Below, in pieces: positions 16,011-24,000 of a stretch of 33,912 bases of DNA. Under the pieces are notes generated by a model, which worked only from the letters and a program-made list of their open reading frames with translations, was not told where the DNA came from and ran no database searches. The stretch is from an uncultured Bacteroidales bacterium (GTDB taxonomy: Bacteria; Bacteroidota; Bacteroidia; Bacteroidales; UBA932). A program made the translations under genes and the position numbers. The stretch spans positions 1 to 33,912 of the forward strand of contig CAJGBW010000011.1 of NCBI GenBank assembly GCA_904501835.1, in the 5' to 3' direction. Each line of letters opens with the position of its first letter. The stretch's first letter is position 1.

Positions 16011-16589
16011 TTACTTCTTGCTTTTTTGATTGGCATTGACGATGTTCATCGCTTTATCAATCCCTTCAAACACAAATGATTTGATTCCTGTGATGACTTG
16101 TTCGGAAATTTTAGGCATTTCTTCCCATTCTTCCGCTGTCAATTTTCCAAGAACGAAATCAATCTGTCCCCCTCTTTGATAATCATTTCCTATACCCAGG
16201 CGCACGCGGGCATAATCGCTGCTGCCAAGTAGTTCGTTGATGTTTTTTAGCCCGTTGTGTCCTCCGTCGCTTCCATTTCTTCTCATGCGTATGGTGCCGA
16301 AGTTGAGGTTGAGGTCGTCTGAAATGATCATCAGGTGGTCTTTGTCTATGTTCAGAGCCTGCATCCAATAACGAACCGCCTTTCCGCTGAGGTTCATATA
16401 GGTGGAAGGTTTAAGCAACGTGATTTTTCTGCCACGGTGACTTACTTGGGCAATACTGCCTAATTTGTCCGGGGTAAAAAAAGTATCGGATGTCTGTGCC
16501 CAGGCATCCAATACCATAAATCCCATATTGTGCCGGGTCTTTTCGTATTCCGGCCCAATGTTTCCAAGTCCTACGACAAGGTATTTCAT
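16011..16589 (-). CDS. pth: Peptidyl-tRNA hydrolase
   Basis: A 192-residue hydrolase that frees tRNA from prematurely released peptidyl-tRNA. The N-terminus VVGLGNIGPEYEKTRHNMGF carries the catalytic His20 and the conserved asparagines Asn10 and Asn21. The segment SDDLNLNFGTIRMR with the catalytic-pair aspartate follows, then GGHNGLKNI. Length is normal. It lies 5 bp after the rplY stop on the minus strand; the rplY-pth pairing is common in bacteria. Confidence 0.96.
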   Translation of the reverse strand: MKYLVVGLGNIGPEYEKTRHNMGFMVLDAWAQTSDTFFTPDKLGSIAQVSHRGRKITLLKPSTYMNLSGKAVRYWMQALNIDKDHLMIISDDLNLNFGTIRMRRNGSDGGHNGLKNINELLGSSDYARVRLGIGNDYQRGGQIDFVLGKLTAEEWEEMPKISEQVITGIKSFVFEGIDKAMNIVNANQKSKK

Positions 16590-16594
16590 TGCAA

Positions 16595-17167
16595 TTATTG
16601 AGCGTTCTGTTGCTGTGAAGCTCTCGTAGCTCTAACAGAGCAAAGGATGGTACCTTTGGGAGAAACGATGTTCACGTCAGCTACGTTCAAGTCACCGGCA
16701 ACAATCTGCTGTCCGATTTTCAAAGCGGTGGTATCCACCTCGATGGTATCAGGAAGCTTGTCGATGGAAGCGCTTACGCGGATTTTACGTACAGAAACGA
16801 AAAGTTTACCACCCATCTTAACACCCTCTGAGTGTCCGGTAACTACGATAGGAACGTCGATAGAAACAGGTTTGTCAACGTTAACGGCGAGGAAATCTAC
16901 GTGAAGAGCCTCATCGGTAACAGGGTGCCACTGTGCTTCGTGAAGAACGGCCATCAAGGTCTGTCCGTCAGAAAGTTTGAGGTCAACGATGTATGCGTTG
17001 GGAGTGTGGGTCAAATTCTTCAATTCTTTAGCGCTTACGCTGAAAAGGATGTTTTCCATTCCAGGACCATAGATGTTACAAGGAACCTGACCTGCTTTGC
17101 GAATGGCTTTGATGGCAGCTTTGCCAGAAGCCTGACGGATAGTACCGTTCAATTCAATGTGTTTCAT
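16595..17167 (-). CDS. rplY: 50S ribosomal protein L25 (Ctc/TL5 two-domain form)
   Basis: A 190-residue 5S rRNA-binding protein of the long L25/Ctc type. The N-terminal L25 domain (about 1-90) contains the segment GQVPCNIYGPG, and HPVTDEALHVDFLAV marks its end. The C-terminal TL5 beta domain (about 95-180) contains PIVVTGHSEGVKMGGKL. The frame stays open for 16 codons upstream, but the conserved start MKHIELNG is at 17167, which I take as the true start. A leader of about 75 nt separates it from a consensus promoter. It heads the rplY-pth operon. Confidence 0.95.
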   Translation of the reverse strand: MKHIELNGTIRQASGKAAIKAIRKAGQVPCNIYGPGMENILFSVSAKELKNLTHTPNAYIVDLKLSDGQTLMAVLHEAQWHPVTDEALHVDFLAVNVDKPVSIDVPIVVTGHSEGVKMGGKLFVSVRKIRVSASIDKLPDTIEVDTTALKIGQQIVAGDLNVADVNIVSPKGTILCSVRATRASQQQNAQ

Positions 17168-17196
17168 TACTTGTTTAATTAAAAATGTGTTACTCA

Positions 17197-17238
17197 GTCT
17201 TTTGCAAGACCCCATTGCACCAAAAGTCCGTGACTTTT
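17197..17238 (-). other. Two small hairpins in the rplY leader
   Basis: AAAAGTC (17222-17228) / GACTTTT (17232-17238) is a perfect 7-bp stem with a 3-nt loop right after the expected transcription start. GTCTT (17197-17201) / AAGAC (17206-17210) is a 5-bp stem with a TTGC loop. No T-run follows either. They could be 5'-end stabilising or protein-binding hairpins. Confidence 0.4.
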
Positions 17239-17247
17239 AAGCGGCTG

Positions 17248-17279
17248 CAAAGGTATAACAATTTTTGAGATTACGCAAA
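17248..17279 (-). promoter_or_regulatory. Promoter of the rplY-pth operon
   Basis: On the minus strand TTTG (17279 to 17276), 20 bp, then TACCTTTG (17255 to 17248): exact match to the Bacteroides consensus. Confidence 0.8.
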
Positions 17280-18467
17280 CTATTGTATATAGTTCGTTGC
17301 TTTATTCCAAGCCAAACCTTTATAATATAGATCCATTTGGGGCGTACCGTCGCTGGGAAGATAGGTGCTCAGGCCGCTGAAGTGCACGATGGGAATTTCG
17401 AGGAAGTAGGGGGTGTGTCCGCGATACACGGTGCAGGCGAGCAGGGCGTTGTTGAAAGATTCTAATTCGGCTGCGCTGGCGCCCATTTTTTCAACAATGT
17501 GTCCCAAATCATAGAACCAGTGCTGGCCGCTGCGGTAGTAATGCTGGATTTCGGAGGGCACCAGTTGCATGAGGTTTTCTCTGTATTTGTTAAACAATTC
17601 CTTGCAGATGGCGGCAAGCGGCTCCAATTTGCGGCAATCAATGACGCTGCAGGTGGCACTTTGGCTTCCGCTGCGGTTGAGATAATACTGGATGTAGTCG
17701 CGTCCGATACTGGCGATGTCTTCGGCATAAATGTGTTCGAGCATGCTTTCGTAATACATGCCTCGGCTGAGAATTTCGGTGGGAGACGCAACCAGCAAGC
17801 CGCATTTGTCCTTCAATTCATAAGCGACTTCAATGCCACCCATCAGGCAGGCATCCATAATGATGGCGTCGAAATAAAAAGGCAGTTTTTGGGCAAAATT
17901 GCTCAATTCCATTTCATAGACGCTCTGCCAATCGCTGCCCAGGTCTTGTCCGATTGAGGTGGGGACGGGGGTGTAACTGTCTGGGAGAAAGGTACCCGCC
18001 GGCACCCATCCACTTGCGTGTGAGGAAAAAATCAGATAGTTCTTTTGGGCTTTGTAGTATTTGGAAATGTATGTAAGGATGTTTTGCAGGGTGTCGCTGG
18101 AGATGCAGACGCTGTTTTTGTCCCATCCTTGCATCTCGTTCAATTGAATTTTCTTGCAGACGGCCTTGCCATCGATGTCGCGATACAGATGGTTCAACTG
18201 GGGCGCTTGGGAATTGGAATGTTGCAGATACAACACCATATCCCGTGAGGAATTGACGGAGGGAAGTTTGCCTTTCATGATTTGTTCGATATTGCCTTCA
18301 ATGGCCGAAGAAAGTCCGTTGTCGTGTCCGCAGCCATAAATGAGAATGAGATTTTCTCCGGGGATGGGCTGTCCGTTTGTACCGCTTACTTCTTTTTGAC
18401 AAGAGGCGAGCAGGCAGAGCGCAAGCAGCCCGGCAAAAAATGAAAAACAAGATCTTTTTCTCATCAT
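17280..18467 (-). CDS. C11 (clostripain)-family peptidase lipoprotein
   Basis: A 395-residue predicted lipoprotein. The signal sequence ends in LLASC with lipidated Cys23. The catalytic dyad of C11 cysteine peptidases is visible: His150 in YLIFSSHASGW and Cys207 in IIMDACLMGG, with the expected hydrophobic strands before each. Clostripain-type enzymes usually cut after Arg (or Lys) and can self-activate. It should be exported and membrane-anchored, facing periplasm or surface. Two adjacent ATGs (18467, 18464) are possible starts. The -7 box lies only 8 bp upstream, so the mRNA would be nearly leaderless. It is divergent from dipeptidyl peptidase III, pointing to a peptide-degrading locus. Confidence 0.9.
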   Translation of the reverse strand: MMRKRSCFSFFAGLLALCLLASCQKEVSGTNGQPIPGENLILIYGCGHDNGLSSAIEGNIEQIMKGKLPSVNSSRDMVLYLQHSNSQAPQLNHLYRDIDGKAVCKKIQLNEMQGWDKNSVCISSDTLQNILTYISKYYKAQKNYLIFSSHASGWVPAGTFLPDSYTPVPTSIGQDLGSDWQSVYEMELSNFAQKLPFYFDAIIMDACLMGGIEVAYELKDKCGLLVASPTEILSRGMYYESMLEHIYAEDIASIGRDYIQYYLNRSGSQSATCSVIDCRKLEPLAAICKELFNKYRENLMQLVPSEIQHYYRSGQHWFYDLGHIVEKMGASAAELESFNNALLACTVYRGHTPYFLEIPIVHFSGLSTYLPSDGTPQMDLYYKGLAWNKATNYIQ

Positions 18468-18474
18468 AATCTGA

Positions 18475-18482
18475 CAAAGTTA
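18475..18482 (-). promoter_or_regulatory. -7 box for the C11 peptidase gene
   Basis: TAACTTTG on the minus strand is a perfect TAnnTTTG match but ends only 7 nt before the ATG. The -33 element is weak (TTCG at 21 bp). Confidence 0.5.
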
Positions 18483-18512
18483 TTGAAAATTTTTCTTTTT
18501 TTGCGAACTTTG
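18483..18512 (+). promoter_or_regulatory. Candidate promoter of the dipeptidyl peptidase III gene
   Basis: TTG at 18483-18485, 19 bp, then GAACTTTG at 18505-18512 (one mismatch from TAnnTTTG). It abuts the opposing promoter. Confidence 0.5.
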
Positions 18513-18540
18513 CCACTTGAAACCATTTTTAATAGGATAT

Positions 18541-20568
18541 ATGAGAAAAATAACCAAAGTTTTTATTGCAGTAATGATGGTAATGACAGCCGTGGGTTGT
18601 GCCCAGAAAACACAGGATTTCAAATATCTGATTGATGAATTTGCGGATATCAAAATCATGCGTTATCGCATCGAGGGATGGGATAGTCTGAGTTTTCAGC
18701 AGAAACAGTATGTCTATCATTTGGCTGAAGCTGCAAAATGGGGACGCGATATCATCTGGGACCAGCATTGCAAATATGCACTTCCTGTTCGATATGCCTT
18801 GGAAAATGTATTTGAGAATTATAAAGGAGCTCGCAGCGGGGCAGATTGGGACCTTTTCGTGGTGTACGCCAAACGCGTGTTCTTCTCGAACGGTTTCCAT
18901 CATCACTATGCCCAGGATAAATTTTTTCCGGGATGTTCTTCTGACTATATGGCCGGTCTTTTCAAGGAGTCCGGTGTGGAGAATGTGGATGAGTTGATTA
19001 ACATTATCTACAATCCTGATTATTTGAAACAAAGAAGGTGTACGGATTCTTCCCAGGATTTGGTTTTGGGCTCGTCAGTCAATTTCTATGACGGTGGTAT
19101 CACCCGTGCGGAAGTGGATGCTTATTATGCCAAAATCGCGCGTAAAAACGACCCTAAGCCTGTTTCCTATGGTTTGAATACACGCATTGTGAAGAGAGAT
19201 GGAAAGATTTATGAGGAGGTATGGAATATTGAAAGCGTCTATGGTCCGGCTATCGAAAAAATTATTGACGAGTTGTCAAAAGCGGCACAATATGCTGAAA
19301 ATGATGCCCAGAAAGAGTACTTGGCTTTGTTGATTGACTATTATAAAACCGGCGATTTAAAGACCTGGGACGATTTCAATGTGGCTTGGGTTTCTGAAAA
19401 AGAAGGTGCAATTGATTTAATCAATGGTTTTGTGGAGGATTATGAGGATCCTCTCGGACGCAAAGCCACTTGGGAAAGTATTGTGGAAATCAAGGATTTT
19501 GCCGCTTCTTCCCGTGCCAATATGATTTCTGACAATGCTCAGTGGTTTGAGGATAATTCACCTGTCGATTCTCGTTTCAAGAAGAAAAAAGTGAAAGGTG
19601 TGACGGCTGCGGTGGTGAATGCGGCTGCTTTGGGCGGCGATTGCTATCCTTCTACTCCCATCGGTGTAAACCTTCCCAATGCCGATTGGATTCGTAAGGA
19701 GTATGGCTCTAAATCAGTAACGATTTCCAACATTACCAAGGCCTATAGTCTTGCTGCAGAGGAGTCTCCCAAGAGTACTTTGAATGAGTTCGCTTATGAT
19801 GAGCAGGAGATTGCTTTGGCAAAGCAGTATTTGACTCTTACCGGCGATATCCATACCGATTTGCATGAGTGTTTGGGACATGGAAGCGGTCAATTGCTTC
19901 CTACCACTCCTACCGGAGCTTTGGGCGAGTATTCATCAACATTGGAGGAGGCACGTGCTGACCTGTTCGGATTGTATTACATTGCTGATGAAAAGATGGT
20001 AGAGTTGGGTATTCTGCCCGATATGGAGGCTTATAAAGCACAGTATGCCAATTATATACGTAATGGTCTTATGGTGCAATTCTCTCGCGTGGAATTGGGT
20101 CGCTCCAATACGGAGGCTCACATGCAGAACCGTCAGTTGATTGCCCAATGGTGCTACGAGAAAGGTTTGGGTGCGGCTCATGTCTGTGATGAGGAGGGCT
20201 GTCGTGCCATCGATGTTATCGAGAAAAAGGTAAAAGACGGCAAGACTTATTTTGTGGTCAATGATTTTGAGGCGCTTCGCGATCTCTTTGCCCAATTGCT
20301 TGCAGAGGTACAGCGTATCAAATCTGAAGGTGATTATCAGGCTTGTAAGGAGTTGGTGGAAAATTATGGCGTGAAGATTGATCCTGTTTTGCACAAGGAG
20401 ATTTTGGATCGTTATGCTGCCTTGGGTTTGAAACCCTACGGCGGATTTATCAATCCTGAAATTGTTCCTGTTTATGAAGGAGAGCAAATCGTGGATTACA
20501 TGGTTTGCTATGAGGAAGATTTCCTCGGACAGTCTCTCCGCTACGGCAAAGATTACAAGGCGCTGTAG
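18541..20568 (+). CDS. Dipeptidyl peptidase III (M49)
   Basis: A 675-residue zinc peptidase that removes dipeptides from the N-terminus of oligopeptides. The M49 signatures are present: HECLGH at 442-447 (the HExxxH zinc motif) and EEARAD at 469-474, giving zinc ligands His442, His447 and Glu470. The ATG at 18541 gives a hydrophobic N-terminus ending in TAVGC with Cys20, a plausible lipobox, so the enzyme is probably exported and membrane-anchored. A TTG at 18517 is in frame but would spoil the signal peptide. It is divergent from the C11 peptidase gene and its stop shares one base with the xerD start. Confidence 0.93.
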   Translation: MRKITKVFIAVMMVMTAVGCAQKTQDFKYLIDEFADIKIMRYRIEGWDSLSFQQKQYVYHLAEAAKWGRDIIWDQHCKYALPVRYALENVFENYKGARSGADWDLFVVYAKRVFFSNGFHHHYAQDKFFPGCSSDYMAGLFKESGVENVDELINIIYNPDYLKQRRCTDSSQDLVLGSSVNFYDGGITRAEVDAYYAKIARKNDPKPVSYGLNTRIVKRDGKIYEEVWNIESVYGPAIEKIIDELSKAAQYAENDAQKEYLALLIDYYKTGDLKTWDDFNVAWVSEKEGAIDLINGFVEDYEDPLGRKATWESIVEIKDFAASSRANMISDNAQWFEDNSPVDSRFKKKKVKGVTAAVVNAAALGGDCYPSTPIGVNLPNADWIRKEYGSKSVTISNITKAYSLAAEESPKSTLNEFAYDEQEIALAKQYLTLTGDIHTDLHECLGHGSGQLLPTTPTGALGEYSSTLEEARADLFGLYYIADEKMVELGILPDMEAYKAQYANYIRNGLMVQFSRVELGRSNTEAHMQNRQLIAQWCYEKGLGAAHVCDEEGCRAIDVIEKKVKDGKTYFVVNDFEALRDLFAQLLAEVQRIKSEGDYQACKELVENYGVKIDPVLHKEILDRYAALGLKPYGGFINPEIVPVYEGEQIVDYMVCYEEDFLGQSLRYGKDYKAL

Positions 20569-21455
20569 TGTCCTTACTTGAACAATACCGTTATTATTTG
20601 AAAATAGAAAGGGCGATGTCGCAACATACGACATCGTCCTATGTTCATGATATAGAGGCCTTCTTTTTATATCTGAAGGAGCAAAAAGGGATTTCAGCGG
20701 AGGCGCAATTGGCACAGCTTTCCCGCGAGGAGGTCTTGGATTATCTGAAGCATCGTTCTGAATTGACAAAACGCTCACAGGCCCGCTTGCTCAGTGCCTT
20801 ACGTTCTTTTTTTACCTGGGCGGTCACGGAGGAATTTCTAAAAGGAAATCCATGTGACGGGGTGGAAATGCCCAAGTTGGGTAAATATATACCCCAAGTG
20901 TTGTCGTTGGAAGAGGTGGAGGCTTTGATAGCTTCGGTGGATCTCTCTACGTGGATGGGGCTTCGAGACAGGGCTTTGCTGGAGGTGTTATATGGTTGCG
21001 GACTTCGCGTGTCAGAGGCTGTTTCTTTGCGTTTGTCTGATGTGTTTGCCAAAGATTTTTTCATTCGTGTGGTGGGAAAAGGGGATAAGCAAAGGCTGGT
21101 GCCTATCGGAGAAATGGCATTGGAGGCGTTGGAGCAATATCTGAAACAACGTCCGGAGGTGGAGGACCCCAAAATGGGGGACTTGATTTTTCACAATCGT
21201 TTCGGAAAATCATTGAGCCGTGTGTCTGTATTTAATATGATTAAGAACCAGGCCTTACTCGCCTCTATCCATAAAGATATTTCGCCTCACACCTTGCGTC
21301 ATAGTTTTGCCACTCACTTGGTGGAAAATGGTGCTGATTTGCGTGTGGTGCAGGAAATGTTGGGACACGAGAGCATTCTGACGACAGAAATCTATACCCA
21401 TATCGATTCCAGCACCTGGCATAAAAATATACTCTCCCATCATCCGAGACGATAG
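20568..21455 (+). CDS. xerD: Site-specific tyrosine recombinase XerD
   Basis: A 295-residue tyrosine recombinase of Xer size. A SAM-like N-terminal DNA-binding domain covers about 1-88 and the catalytic domain about 105-290. All active-site residues are present: Arg147 (GLRVSE), Lys171 (VGKGDKQR), His241 and Arg244 (HTLRHSF), His267 (LGHES) and Tyr276 (TEIYTH). Xer enzymes resolve chromosome dimers at dif. No dif-like site or integrase cargo is seen nearby, and the size and lack of extra domains argue for the housekeeping enzyme rather than a mobile-element integrase. The start is GTG at 20568, sharing its first base with the preceding TAG stop (TAGTG). Confidence 0.9.
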   Translation: MSLLEQYRYYLKIERAMSQHTTSSYVHDIEAFFLYLKEQKGISAEAQLAQLSREEVLDYLKHRSELTKRSQARLLSALRSFFTWAVTEEFLKGNPCDGVEMPKLGKYIPQVLSLEEVEALIASVDLSTWMGLRDRALLEVLYGCGLRVSEAVSLRLSDVFAKDFFIRVVGKGDKQRLVPIGEMALEALEQYLKQRPEVEDPKMGDLIFHNRFGKSLSRVSVFNMIKNQALLASIHKDISPHTLRHSFATHLVENGADLRVVQEMLGHESILTTEIYTHIDSSTWHKNILSHHPRR

Positions 21456-21473
21456 GAGAGTATCAAGTTTTTT
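21431..21473. terminator. Probable bidirectional terminator between xerD and queA
   Basis: Stem ACTCTCC (21431-21437) / GGAGAGT (21455-21461), extended by ATC/GAT after one mismatch. A T-run is at 21468-21473, and an A-rich flank at 21421-21430 provides a T-run on the minus strand. The left arm lies within the last xerD codons. Confidence 0.75.
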
Positions 21474-21484
21474 AATCTGAATTA

Positions 21485-22534
21485 TTAGAGAATCAGCATC
21501 GCGTCGCCGTAAGGTCCGAAGCGGTAATCCTCTTTCAGGGCTACCTCATAGGCGTTCATTACGTTTTCATGTCCTCCAAAGGCTGCCACTGACATGAGCA
21601 TGGTGGAGCAAGGAGTGTGGAAATTGGATACGATGCAGTTTGGAATAGCAAAACGGTAGGGAGGGAAGATGAATTTGTTGGTCCATCCGTCAAAAGGTTC
21701 TACTTCGTCTTTGGTTGTGTAGAACGTTTCCAGACCGCGAATGGTCGTGATGCCGACAGCCAATACTTTCTTTCCGTTTCTTTTGGCTTTGTTGATGATT
21801 TCAGCAGTTTCCGGCGTGATAATCAAACGGTCGGAGTGCATTTTGTGTTTGGACAAGTCTTCTACGTCCACGCTGCTGAAATGACCGATGCCCATGTGCA
21901 AGGTGATAAATGCCTTCTCGATGTCTTTCAGAATCATGCGATTCATAAGCTCACGGCTGAAATGAAGACCGGCGGCCGGTGCGCGGACAGCACCCTCATG
22001 CTTGGCATAGATGGTCTGATAATCCTCTGCGTCTTTGGGGGTAACCTCTTTTTTTACCCAAGTCGGGATAAAGGTCTCGCCCATATTATAAAGTACCTGT
22101 TTGAATTCCTCGTAGGGACCGTCATACAAGAAACGTAAGGTTCTTCCTCGTGAAGTGGTGTTGTCAATCACCTCGGCAACCAAACTTTCGTCCTCGCCGA
22201 AATACAATTTGTTGCCAATACGGATTTTACGGGCGGGGTCCACAATCACGTCCCAGAGTCTCTGCTCCTGGTTGAGCTCACGGAGCAAGTCTACTTCGAT
22301 GCAAGCACCGGTTTTTTCCTTGTTTCCGTACAATCTGGCGGGGAATACTTTGGTGTCATTGAAAACAAAAGTATCTCCTTTGTCGAAATAGTCGAGAATA
22401 TCTTTGAATAGTCTGTGCTCGATTTCTCCCGTGTCTTTGTGGAGAACCATCAGTTTGCATTCGTCACGCCAACGTGTGGGTTCTGAAGCAATCTTCTCTT
22501 GAGGTAGGTGAAAGTTAAATTGTGACAGTTTCAT
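21485..22534 (-). CDS. queA: S-adenosylmethionine:tRNA ribosyltransferase-isomerase
   Basis: A 349-residue enzyme that transfers and isomerises the ribose of SAM onto preQ1 in tRNA to give epoxyqueuosine. Typical segments are FNFHLPQEKIASEP at the N-terminus, FNDTKVFPARLYG, RAPAAGLHFSRELM, LHMGIGHFSSV and SNFHTPCSTMLMSVAAF near the C-terminus. Full length. No other queuosine gene is adjacent. A folded leader lies directly before the ATG. The gene converges on xerD through a shared terminator and diverges from dprA. Confidence 0.96.
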   Translation of the reverse strand: MKLSQFNFHLPQEKIASEPTRWRDECKLMVLHKDTGEIEHRLFKDILDYFDKGDTFVFNDTKVFPARLYGNKEKTGACIEVDLLRELNQEQRLWDVIVDPARKIRIGNKLYFGEDESLVAEVIDNTTSRGRTLRFLYDGPYEEFKQVLYNMGETFIPTWVKKEVTPKDAEDYQTIYAKHEGAVRAPAAGLHFSRELMNRMILKDIEKAFITLHMGIGHFSSVDVEDLSKHKMHSDRLIITPETAEIINKAKRNGKKVLAVGITTIRGLETFYTTKDEVEPFDGWTNKFIFPPYRFAIPNCIVSNFHTPCSTMLMSVAAFGGHENVMNAYEVALKEDYRFGPYGDAMLIL

Positions 22535-22536
22535 AT

Positions 22537-22580
22537 CGTATATAACCCGTGATTATCCGGCGGGTATCATTTAGTATACG
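22537..22580 (-). promoter_or_regulatory. Structured leader immediately upstream of queA
   Basis: On the minus-strand transcript an outer stem CGTATA/TATACG (22575-22580 with 22537-22542) encloses an inner stem ACCCG/CGGGT (22561-22565 with 22545-22549). The structure ends 2 nt before the start codon and no Shine-Dalgarno sequence is visible. It does not resemble a preQ1-I riboswitch that I can recognise. Confidence 0.4.
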
Positions 22581-22646
22581 AAAATCAGCGCCTAATGTTT
22601 CAATTTTACAGAGGAAAAGACATTTTTTTAGTATAAAAACGGAAAA

Positions 22647-22700
22647 ACGGTCAAAAAAAAGAAAAATTTTTCTTTACCCCTTGTTTTTCTTTTCTACCGT
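22647..22700. repeat. A/T-rich inverted repeat between queA and dprA
   Basis: ACGGT (22647-22651) pairs with ACCGT (22696-22700), and the A-rich tract after the left arm faces the T-rich tract before the right arm. Inside it lies a perfect 18-bp palindrome AAAGAAAAATTTTTCTTT (22658-22675). Confidence 0.55.
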
Positions 22701-22724
22701 CCGAAAATGCTTGATTTTTTCGCC

Positions 22725-22732
22725 TAACTTGC
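22725..22732 (+). promoter_or_regulatory. Candidate -7 box for dprA
   Basis: TAACTTGC, the same variant octamer as in front of the histone H1-like gene, lies 36 bp before the dprA ATG. No clear -33 TTTG is at the right distance. Confidence 0.35.
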
Positions 22733-22768
22733 GTTCAAGAATGGACAGAAATTGTATGCGTGATAACT

Positions 22769-23926
22769 ATGGAAAAAGAAATTGTTAGTTCGATGGCGTT
22801 GGGTAAAATCTTTGGATTTGAGCCCAGAATTGCTCTCGCCATGATTGAAAATCTCGGTAGCGCGTCGGCGGTGTTCGACTTGAGCCCCTCGTCGCGGGAT
22901 GACCTGTTGCCACCTTATAGTAAACACAGGGGGAAAATGGGGGATGAGTGTTTGCAGATGGCGCACGAGGATTATGTGAAACTCTCGCATCATCAAGCCT
23001 ATTTTCTGCCTTATACCGCCTCTTCTTATCCACTGGCATTGAAAGAGATTGCAGACCCGCCTGTGGGGCTTTATGTCCGAAGTTCCTCCTCTCCCGAAGA
23101 ATTGTTTGCAAGCTCTAATGTGCTGTGTGCAGTCGTGGGTACACGCAAAGCTACGCCTTATGGTCAGGATATGTGCCGTCAGTTGCTGGAAGCCATGGCG
23201 CAAGTCGAGCCTCCCCCTGTCATTGTGAGTGGTTTGGCGTACGGGGTGGATATTTGTGCCCATCGACAAGCACTGCAATGTCGCATGCCGACCTTGGGCG
23301 TAATGGCAAGCGGAATAGATGCTGTTTATCCTTATCGGCATCAACGCGAAGCAGAGCAAATGGTGGAAACTCCGGGCTGTGCGCTTGTGAGTGACTATCC
23401 TTTGCAGACCAGTCCCGTCGCGCTGAATTTTGTCAGAAGAAACCGCATTATTGCCGGTCTGTCTCATCATACGGTTTTAATAGAGTCAAAAGTGAAAGGG
23501 GGAGGGATGATAACGGCTCGTCTGGCTTTTGATTATGGACGCGAATTGTATGCCTTACCGGGGCGTGTGTCCGATCCTTGTTCTCAAGGATGTAACTATT
23601 TGATAGCAAAGAAAATGGCAGAGCCGATCTGGGATGTCGCACAGACTTTGTCGGCCATGGGGCTTTCTTTGTCATCGACTTCGTGCGATCCCGTTTCTGA
23701 ACAGAAAAAAGTACAACGCATTTACGAGGAAAAACTCCCGTCTTCAGACCTTTCGCTGGCTTCTCAACTCCTTCTGGCCATCCGTTCAGAACCGGGAATC
23801 TATTTGTCGGAATTATCACAAAAACTCTCTTGTCCGGAAGTAAAACTGATGAACTTGGCAACCATGTTGGAGGCGGATGGATTGATTGAGGTGGATATTT
23901 TGAAGCGTTGTCGGATTCGTTCTTGA
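22769..23926 (+). CDS. dprA: DNA-processing protein DprA/Smf
   Basis: A 385-residue protein that binds single-stranded DNA and loads RecA during natural transformation; it is also kept by bacteria not known to be competent. A helix-hairpin-like N-terminal region covers about 1-60. The Rossmann-fold core covers about 100-310, with VVGTRKATPYG, SGLAYGVDICAH, FVRRNRIIAGLS and GGGMITARLAFDYGRELYALPG. A C-terminal winged-helix domain occupies about the last 65 residues (LSELSQKLSCPEVKLMNLATML). I chose the ATG at 22769; a GTG three codons earlier (22760) is the alternative. No other competence genes are adjacent. Confidence 0.94.
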   Translation: MEKEIVSSMALGKIFGFEPRIALAMIENLGSASAVFDLSPSSRDDLLPPYSKHRGKMGDECLQMAHEDYVKLSHHQAYFLPYTASSYPLALKEIADPPVGLYVRSSSSPEELFASSNVLCAVVGTRKATPYGQDMCRQLLEAMAQVEPPPVIVSGLAYGVDICAHRQALQCRMPTLGVMASGIDAVYPYRHQREAEQMVETPGCALVSDYPLQTSPVALNFVRRNRIIAGLSHHTVLIESKVKGGGMITARLAFDYGRELYALPGRVSDPCSQGCNYLIAKKMAEPIWDVAQTLSAMGLSLSSTSCDPVSEQKKVQRIYEEKLPSSDLSLASQLLLAIRSEPGIYLSELSQKLSCPEVKLMNLATMLEADGLIEVDILKRCRIRS

Positions 23927-24000
23927 TTTGCGGCCGAAAAATATCGTGAATGTCGCGGAAAATTCGTAAATTGCGCCTTTTTAGGGATAATTGTATTTCA

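Noticed and set aside
18517..18540. TTG at 18517 as the start of dipeptidyl peptidase III
   Set aside because: It would add eight residues before a well-formed export signal that begins at the ATG at 18541, and it lies right at the predicted transcription start.
20568..21455. Tyrosine recombinase as a mobile-element integrase
   Set aside because: Size and motifs fit housekeeping XerD. No attachment-site repeats, tRNA gene, transfer genes or excisionase are nearby.
22537..22580. preQ1 riboswitch upstream of queA
   Set aside because: The expected short H-type pseudoknot with its conserved C-rich loop and A-rich tail is not visible; recorded only as a structured leader.
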